From Rufibacter sp. LB8 (lineage in GTDB: Bacteria > Bacteroidota > Bacteroidia > Cytophagales > Hymenobacteraceae), in the NCBI RefSeq assembly GCF_014876185.1, contig NZ_JADALJ010000001.1, positions 3,515,501 through 3,579,500 on the forward strand: a stretch of DNA of 64,000 nucleotides, written 5' to 3'. The position numbers were made by a program, and so were the translations under genes. Below, one piece after another: positions 35,201 through 44,200 of the stretch. The notes below the pieces were generated by a model, which was given only the letters and a program-made list of their open reading frames with translations, ran no database searches and was not told where the DNA came from. Position 1 is the first letter of the stretch; each line of letters begins with the position of its first letter.

Positions 35201-38200
35201 ACTCCTTCAGCAATTACCGGCTCAGCCATTATCTGCCAGGGTCAAACCACTACGTACACAGCTAATGCTTCGGCCAACGCAACTTCCTATGTGTGGACTA
35301 TTCCTGCTGACTGGACTGTGGTCTCTGGGGGAAATACAAGAGAAATTACCGTCGCTACTGGTTCAATCTCAGGTAATTTGACTGTGCAGGCCGTAAATTC
35401 TTGTGGTACAAGTTCTGCCACATCATTTAATGTACAGGTGGTGCCAAGTGCACTAAGTGCAGGTCCAATTACAGACATAGATGAAGTCTGCGGAACTACA
35501 AGTATTCAAACATACTCCATCGCACCCGTAGCAGGTGCTACCGGCTATACCTGGACCCTCCCCAATGGCTGGACGTTGCTTTCAGCCAATAATGGCCCAA
35601 GTGTGCAAGTTCGGGTAGGTGCCACGGGTACAATTTCAGTTACTGTCCAAAATCAATGCGGCTCTGGAACTGCTTCCACCAGAACCACTACTGTCAGAAC
35701 GGAGCCCCCAGCGGCACCAATTGCTATTAATGCTGACCCTTCCGCTCGCTTCCCCTGTGAAAACCAAGCAGGCCTTACTTACTCGGTCGCCCCGGTAACA
35801 GATGCCTCTAACTATATTTGGTCTGTTCCTTCTGGCTGGACCATTGTAGGAAGCCAAACCGGGCCAAGCATAAACGTGACCGCAGGCGTGGGAGCCGGAC
35901 AGGTAAGGGTGTTTACCCGCAATGCTTGTGGCGACAGCGCCCCTATTGCCATCAATGTCGCAACCGCTGGCACTGCCCCCTCACTGCCTGAGGCTGTTGA
36001 AGGTGATCCCGTGCCTTGTATTGGCGCGACCGGTAAAATATACAGCGTGCGGAACGCTGTAGCAGGAGTGCAGTATAACTGGTCCGTGCCTGCTAACTGG
36101 GTGGTTACCGCTGGTTTGGGTACTTCCCAGATTACCGTCACCATAGGAAGCGATACAGGTAATGTAGAGGTAACTGCTGAGAATGGTTGCGGTATTACGG
36201 CAGCTACCAGCCTGGCAGTAGCGCCTACTACCGGTCCACCGGCCATTGGCGGTGATATCACAGGAGAAGATGACGTTTGCCTTGGCGCGGTTCTTACTTA
36301 TAGAGTTCCGGCGGGAGGCGCTATTTCCTCTTACACATGGTCCACGCCAAGCGGTTGGGATATTACGGCTGGACAGGGTACCAATGAAATAACGGTGAAG
36401 GTGAACGCCGTCATTTCTGGAAAAGTGCTTGTGACCGCCGTCAACGGTTGCGGGAACAGTGTTACCAAAGAATTGCTAGTTATTTCTTCTCCCAACATAC
36501 CAGAGGTACCGCCTGTCATTACGGGCCCTACCGATCTTTGTATAGGAAGTCAATATACCTTTTTAGCCTCACCGGTAGACAACGCCACTGGTTACCAGTG
36601 GAACATTCCTGCCGGCTGGACAATTGTGTCTGGTCAGGGTACTGGCACGTTGGTCGTGACCATTGGTTCTACCTCTGGTGAAATCTCAGTTCTTAAGTCA
36701 AAGGCCACTAACGGTTGCGGCGGCAGTGAGGAAACCGTTTTCAACACCACCGTGAATCCTAACGCTCCTGGGGTAGTTGGTGCTATATCAGGTCCTGATA
36801 GATTATGCGCTACCAATACGGTGCAGGAGTATTCTGTAACGCCGGTCCCTTTTGCCACCAATTATTTCTGGACCGTTCCGGCCGGCTGGCAAATTGTGTC
36901 GGGGCAGACAGGCTCCACCTTACGCGTGATTCCGGGAACCCAGAGTGGCGAGGTGCGCTTAAGGACTTCCAATGCCTGCGGCAACAATGCCGCAGATGGT
37001 ACTTTGGCAGTCATCATCACCGGTTCTGCGCCATTGCGGCCAGCGGCCATTGCGGGAAGTGCCTTCGCGGCGAACCCATGCGTGGGCCAACCAGGCTTGA
37101 CTTATACTATCCCTGCAGTTTCAGGCGCCACTTCCTATAAGTGGGAAGTACCAAGTGGCTGGGCTATTACCGCAGGGCAGAATACTACCAGTATCACTGT
37201 GACGGCTGGAAGCCTACCCGGCGATATTTCTGTGATGGCGAACAACCTGTGCGGGGACAGCCCTGCCAGAACATTTGGTGTCACTCCATTTACAGAGCCT
37301 CCAGCTACTCCAGCAGGTATCACAGGCGCCCAAAGACCTTGTGTAGGCTCTCAGGTAACGTACCGGGTGGTGAGCCCACAGCCAAATGTAAACTACAATT
37401 GGTCTGTTCCTACGGGCTGGTCTGTGTCTTCTGGGCAAGGCACCGCCGAGGTGGTGATCACAATAGGTACAATTCCCGGGTCTGTGGAAGTTAAGGCAGA
37501 AAACGGTTGCGGTGAAAGTGCAGGTGCCATTCTTCCTATTACACCAAGTAGCGGAGTACCGGTGCTTGCTGGGAATATAAGTGGGGCGGGCATTATCTGT
37601 GCTGGTGCCACGGGCTTGGTGTATACCGTTCCTGTAGTAGCTACGGCAGAATCTTACCAGTGGACCTTGCCAGATGGCTGGAGTATCACCGCCGGATCTG
37701 AGACCAACAGCATTACCGTAACTGCCGGAACTGGCAGTGGTACAATCTCAGTGGCTGGAATCAATGCCTGCGGAACAGGGGTTGCCAAAACGCTTGCTGT
37801 GACTGCCACTCTTGGTGCACCTCAAAGTCCTATTGCCATTAGCGGGCCCACCAGCCTTTGTATTGGAGGCGGACCGGTTACGTATTCTATTGCTGCGGTT
37901 GCCAATGCCAGTTCTTATGACTGGACATACCCTGTTGGTTGGACTGTTTTAAATGGACAAGGCACCTTGAGCATCACCCTTCAGCCTAATGGAACCTCCG
38001 GAGCTGTAGCGGTGGCGGCAACCAATGTTTGCGGCACTGCTACTGGCACAACTAATGTTACTATCTTCCCTAATGCACCAGACGCTGCAGGGTCAATTTC
38101 AGGACCTGTCTCCTACTGTGCTGATAATACAGAATACACTTATTCTATTACACCGGTAGCAGGTGCCACCACCTACAACTGGACCATTCCTGTTGGCTGG

Positions 38201-41200
38201 ACCTTGGTGTCAGGTGAAGGAACTACATCTATTGTGGTAAGGCCCTCTACCAACAGCGGTTCTATTTCAGTGGCTGGAGTCAATGTCTGTGGTGAAGGTA
38301 TTGCCTCATCTCAAGCCATTACCATCACGGGTGTTAAACCCATACAGCCTGGCGCCATTTCAGGTAATCCACTACCATGCAGGGGAACAACGGTTACCTA
38401 TTCTATTGCGGCAGTAACAGGTGCAACAGGATATGTATGGGAAGTGCCCGCCGGCTGGACGTTAGAGAGCGGTCAAAATTCCACCAGCATTACTGTTACT
38501 ACCGGACTTGGTACTGGCAACGTAACCGTGAAAGCAGTAAGTGTCTGCGGCGAAAGCCCGGTGAGAACCCAGACAGTGACTTCTTCCACATTTCCACCTG
38601 TTCAGCCAGAGGCTATTGTAGGGCAGGAACTTCCATGTGCGAACAGCCAGAATATCACGTATTCTGTTAGAAATCCTATAGCTGACATGACGTATACCTG
38701 GTCATTGCCAGCGGGTATCACTATAGTTTCAGGGCAAGGCACTGCAGACTTAGTAGTGAACGTGGGTACCTCCGGTGGTGAAATCACGGTAACCGCAACC
38801 AACGGCTGCGGAACTAGTCCTGCTGCTTCCTTAACTGTGGCGCCAACATCTGGTTCACCAGCCTTAACCAGCAATATAGCTGGACAAGGGAATGTTTGTG
38901 CTGGTAGTTCTTATACCTACTCTGTCAGTGGAACAAACGCATCTTCCTTTGAGTGGAGTGTTCCTACAGGTTGGCTTGTTACTGCTGGCGCAGGCACCAA
39001 TACCATTACCGTGACGGCTGGTTCATTACCTGGAAACGTAGTTGTGGCGGCTGAAAACGGCTGTGCCATCAGTCCTAGCCGAACTTTGGCTGTTTCTGTT
39101 CTACCAGCAGCCCCACAGACACCGGGCACCATATCCGGCGTGGTCAACGCCTGTGCCAATCTAGAAGTAACCTATGAAGTAGCCGCAGTGGCTAACGCGA
39201 CTTCTTATATATGGACAGTACCAGCAGAAGCTACCATTCTGGCTGGCGGAACTTCCAGAAGTATTACTGTGAGACTGGGGAATGCCTCTGGGCAGGTGAC
39301 GGTGAAAGCTGTCAATAGCTGTGGCACTAGTGCAGAATCCATCCTGAACATCAATGTATCTCCAGGAGCTCCTGAGCCAGTTGGCCCTATTGCCGGTGCT
39401 TCGGCTTTCTGTGCCACGGCTGCCACACAGACCTATTCTATCGCCACGGTGGCAAGGGCAACCAACTATTCTTGGTCTTTCCCAACAGGTTGGACTATCA
39501 TTTCTGGACAAGGAACCACTACGGTGGAAGTTCAGCCTGGTACAACTGGCGGGGTGGCTACTATAACTGCTTCTAACGGTTGTGGACAAACATCCCGTAC
39601 CATGAGCATTACGGTTAACCAGGCAATTGCTTCTGCCCCAACGGGCTTAACAGGAAAATTAACGCCGTGTATTGGTGAGACAGGTCTTACCTATTCAGTG
39701 CCTTTTATTGCCGGTGCCACTGGGTACACGTGGACAATGCCAGCCGACTGGACCATCCAATCTGGACAGGGAACAAGAAGCATTACTCTGACAGCAGGTT
39801 CCTTATCTGGTGCCATTACAGTGACTGCTAACAATGATTGTGGCGCAAGCCCAGCGGCTAGTTTGACTGTGACGCCTTCGGGTACCGCACCAACCCAGCC
39901 TTCAGGAATCTCAAACGCTTCTGTCATCTGTGCCAATAGTCAACAAGTCTTCTCAGTAGATAATCCTCAGTCAGGCCTTACCTATAATTGGAACTATCCG
40001 GCTAACTGGACCTTGGTGTCTGGGCAAGGGACAGCGCAGATTACGTTGACGGTGAGCGGCTCTTCAGGAACGGTGTCTGTTGCAGCCCAAAATACCTGCG
40101 GCAATAGCCCGGTGCTTAGCAAACCGGTGACTGTGACCTCTGATGCACCAGCGCTGGCGGGCAACATCTCCGGTACTTCCAGCGGCTTCTGCCAAGGCAC
40201 CACGCAGACCTACACAGTTCCTGTTTCCGCTTCCGCCTCTGCCATTACCTGGACTGTGCCCGCCGGCTGGAGCATTCTTTCTGGTCAGGGCACGGCAAGT
40301 GTGCAGGTGAACGTAGGCAATAGCGGTTCTATCAGCGTAAGCGCTCTGAACGGCTGCGGTCAAACGACTAGCCGTTCTCTGGCGGTGACAGTTGCCCCTG
40401 CTCTTCCCGTGGCCATTGGACCTATTGCAGGTGACATTGAAAGCTGCACTAATGAAGTACAAACCTATTCTATTCCGGCCCTTGCGGGTGCTACCAGCTA
40501 TACCTGGCAAGTACCCTTGACCGCCAACATTCAAGCTGGACAAGGCACGAACAGCATTACCGTAAGAATGGGAACTGTATCTGGAGAAGTGCTGGTGTCT
40601 GTGACGGATATTTGTGGAAATACCCGGGTGGCTAAGATTAATGTAGAGCTGTCACAAGTGGCACCTAGCCCAATCTCCGCTATCTCAGGAGTAACCACAA
40701 TCTGTTCTACTGATGCCAGCCGCACGTATTCCATCTCTCCGGTAGCCAATGCCAAGAGCCTTACCTGGTCAATACCTACCGGCTGGACCCTTCTTTCGGG
40801 TCAGGGTTCTACCAGTATTACGGTGAAGCCGAATACGCAAAGTGGCACTCTCTCTGTAGAAGCTTGGAATTATTGTGGTACCTCCACTCAATCACTGGCT
40901 GTTACCGTAAACGGACCTATCTCAACGACGCCGGGTGCCATTAGCGGTAAACCTATGCCTTGTGAGAATGAAGTGGTCACGTATTCTATTGCAGCAGTAG
41001 CTGGTGCTACCGGTTATAACTGGACAGTGCCAGCAGGCTGGAGCATTATTGGAACCGCTACCTCTACTTCTATACAAGTGAAAGCAGGCGGCACAACAGG
41101 TTCCATTACAGTGGTAGCTTCTAATGACTGCGGCAACAGCCCGGCGGCAAGCCTTGTGGTCAGCCCATCTGGTAGTGTACCTGCCCGCCCTGACGGAATC

Positions 41201-44200
41201 AATGGGATGGCGCAGATTTGCGGTGTGACCGGGAATACGTATAAAGTGATTAACCCAGTGGCAGGTGTGACTTACACCTGGACTTTACCTGCTGGTTGGA
41301 CTTTCATTTCAAATGCTGGACTTATTATTGAAGTTGATATTACTGGTGGACCTGGCCCAGGAAACCTAACATTGGTGGCTTCTAATGCTTGCGGTGCCAG
41401 TGAGCCATTTGTTTTGGCAGTCACTGCCTCTCGTCCTCCGATTTTAACAGGAATTCAAGGGACTGACGTACTTTGTGCGAATGCTGGGCAATTGACGTAT
41501 TCTGTGAATGCCACTGTAGCGGGAGATACATATGCCTGGTCTTTCCCTGCTGGCTGGAATATTGTCTCAGGCCAAGGAACCGCACAGGTAACGGTAACCC
41601 CTGGGCCAACAAGTGGTGTTATTTCTGTGGTCGGAACAAATATGTGTGGAACGACAACCTCTACAAAAAATGTGGTGGTGTCACCGGCACCTCCTACAGA
41701 CCCGGGCCCTATTACTGGGTTAGATGAATACTGTTCTTCTTCAGCTACCTATACTTACTCTGTTCAACCTGTAGCCGGGGTAACCGGTTATACTTGGGCA
41801 GTGCCAGCTGGTTGGACATTAGTTTCTGGCCAGGGCACCAACCAAGTGACCATCAGACCAGGACTCACCAGCGGATTGATTTCGGTTAAAACCCTTAATG
41901 GCTGCGGCGAAAGCAATGGCGCAGCTTCTAGGTTTGTCTCCATCACAGGGCAGACCCCTGAGGCACCAGATGCCATCACCGGCACTACGGCACCATGTAT
42001 TGGTCTGGGAAATGTTGTTTACGCCACCAATGCGGTTGCCGGAGCTACATCTTATGTGTGGTCTGTGCCAGCTACCTGGACTATTGTGAGTGGACAGGGA
42101 ACTACCAGCCTTACGGTCACCCCCGGAAGCACTGCTGGTAACGTGTCTGTGAAAGCAACTTCTGCTTCCTGCGGAGATAGCCCAGTCACAACCTTGGCCG
42201 TAACGCCATTCTCCAATCCGCCAGCCATTCCTCAAAGCATTACGGGGCCGGCTGCCCCATGTACTAATGCAGTGGCTACCTATGCCGTTGTCAACCCAGT
42301 GGCCGGGCTTACCTATAATTGGTCTGTGCCAACAGGGTGGACTATAACCTCGGGTGCGGGAACAGCCAGCGTGCAAGTGACTGTTGGAAGTGTCACTGGA
42401 CAAGTAACCGTAAGCGCCAGCAATGCGTGTGGAACTGGAACAGCCGTGAACCTACAGGTAACACCTACCACCGGGGTAATTGCTTTGAACCCAATCACTG
42501 GCCCAGCCAGCGTTTGCCCTGCTGCCACGCCGCTTACTTATGCTGTGACTTCAACTGCTGGCATTACAAATTACCAATGGACGGTACCAACGGGCTGGAC
42601 ATTGCTCTCTGGGCAAGGTACTACTCAAATCACTGTAACAGCACCAACCAGCGGTTCAGGAAATTTAGTAGTCACCGGAGTCAATCAATGTGGTACCACT
42701 GTCTCGCGCAGCTTGGTAGTCATTATCACCTCGGGCGCACCACTGCCCATGCAGGCAATCAATGGACCTGCCACAGTTTGTGAGAATGGCGAATACACAT
42801 ATTCTGTGCCGGTAATAGCTGGGGCTACTACCTATACCTGGACAATTCCAGCAGGAGCTACTTTTGTCAACGGGCAAGGAACTTCGGCCATTACTGTGAA
42901 GATGGGTGCATCTGCTGGTAGCGTTTCTGTGGTGGCTTCTAATAATTGCAGCACCAGCCCGGTTGCCACCCTGGCTATTAATCAGCCAGGTACAAGGCCG
43001 TCAGCAGTAGGTGCTATTAGCGGTACTTCCATTATTTGTTCTACCAGCGCCAGCCAAACGTATTCAATTGCTGCCGTTGCCGGTGCCGCTGGTTATACCT
43101 GGACAGTACCTACCGGTTGGACCATAACTGGCGGGCAGGGTTCACGTTCCATCAACGTGGTACCGGGTACCGTAAGTGGCACAGTTAAGGTAGAGGCCAT
43201 AAATACATGTGGCACCACTACTAATACTTTGGCTGTTACTGTGGCGCAACCATTGGCCGCACTGCCAGCTATTGATGGCAATGAAGTGCCGTGTGAGAAC
43301 GAAACCAATGTTACCTATTCCATCTCGGCAGTGCCGGGTGCTACAGGGTATACATGGTCAGTGCCGAATGGCTGGGTCATTCAAAGTGGCCAGAATTCAC
43401 CGGCTATTATAGTGACTGCTGGAACTTCAATTGGGCAAATCACCGTGAAAGCGACGAATGCCTGCGGCGATAGTCCCATCAGCAGTCTGGCCGTGACACC
43501 GTCACAAGCGGCACCTACCACACCAACTGGTGTTCTTGGGCAGGTTGCTCCATGTGGCAATAGCCAAGGGCTGATTTATTCTGTTGTGAACCCTGTAGAA
43601 GGCATCGCCTATACCTGGACTTTGCCAGCAGGCTGGAGCATTGTCTCTGGCCAGAATTCACCTACCATTGAAGTAAACACTAGCACAAACGCCGGAAATA
43701 TTTTAGTAACGGCCTCTAATGGTTGTGGCACTAGCCCTGCATTTGCTTTTGCAGTCGCGCCAAATGCGGGTACGCCGGCTATTACCGGAGCCTTGTCGGG
43801 TCAAACGTCTGTCTGTGGTGGTACTACCTCCTTGGTGTACGCTGTGAATGGCGTTGCCGGTGCTACCTATAACTGGACTGTTCCAACAGGTTGGACTATT
43901 CGGTCTGGTCAGAACACGCCATCCATCACGGTAGATGCAGGCACCCTTGACGGAACAATCACCGTGGAAGGCAGCAACGGTTGCGGAACCATTGCCCGTA
44001 CCTTGGCAGTAACCATCCAGGATCCAATCACGGAGACCTTGTCGGCTATTGCTGGGAAACAGGCACCTTGCAGTGGCGAGGAGAATCTTACCTACACGGT
44101 GAATGCGGTAACAGGAGCTACGGGCTATACCTGGTCAGTACCTTTCGGGTGGACGATAGTGAGTGGAAGCACTTCCAATGCAATTACCGTAAAAGCCGGA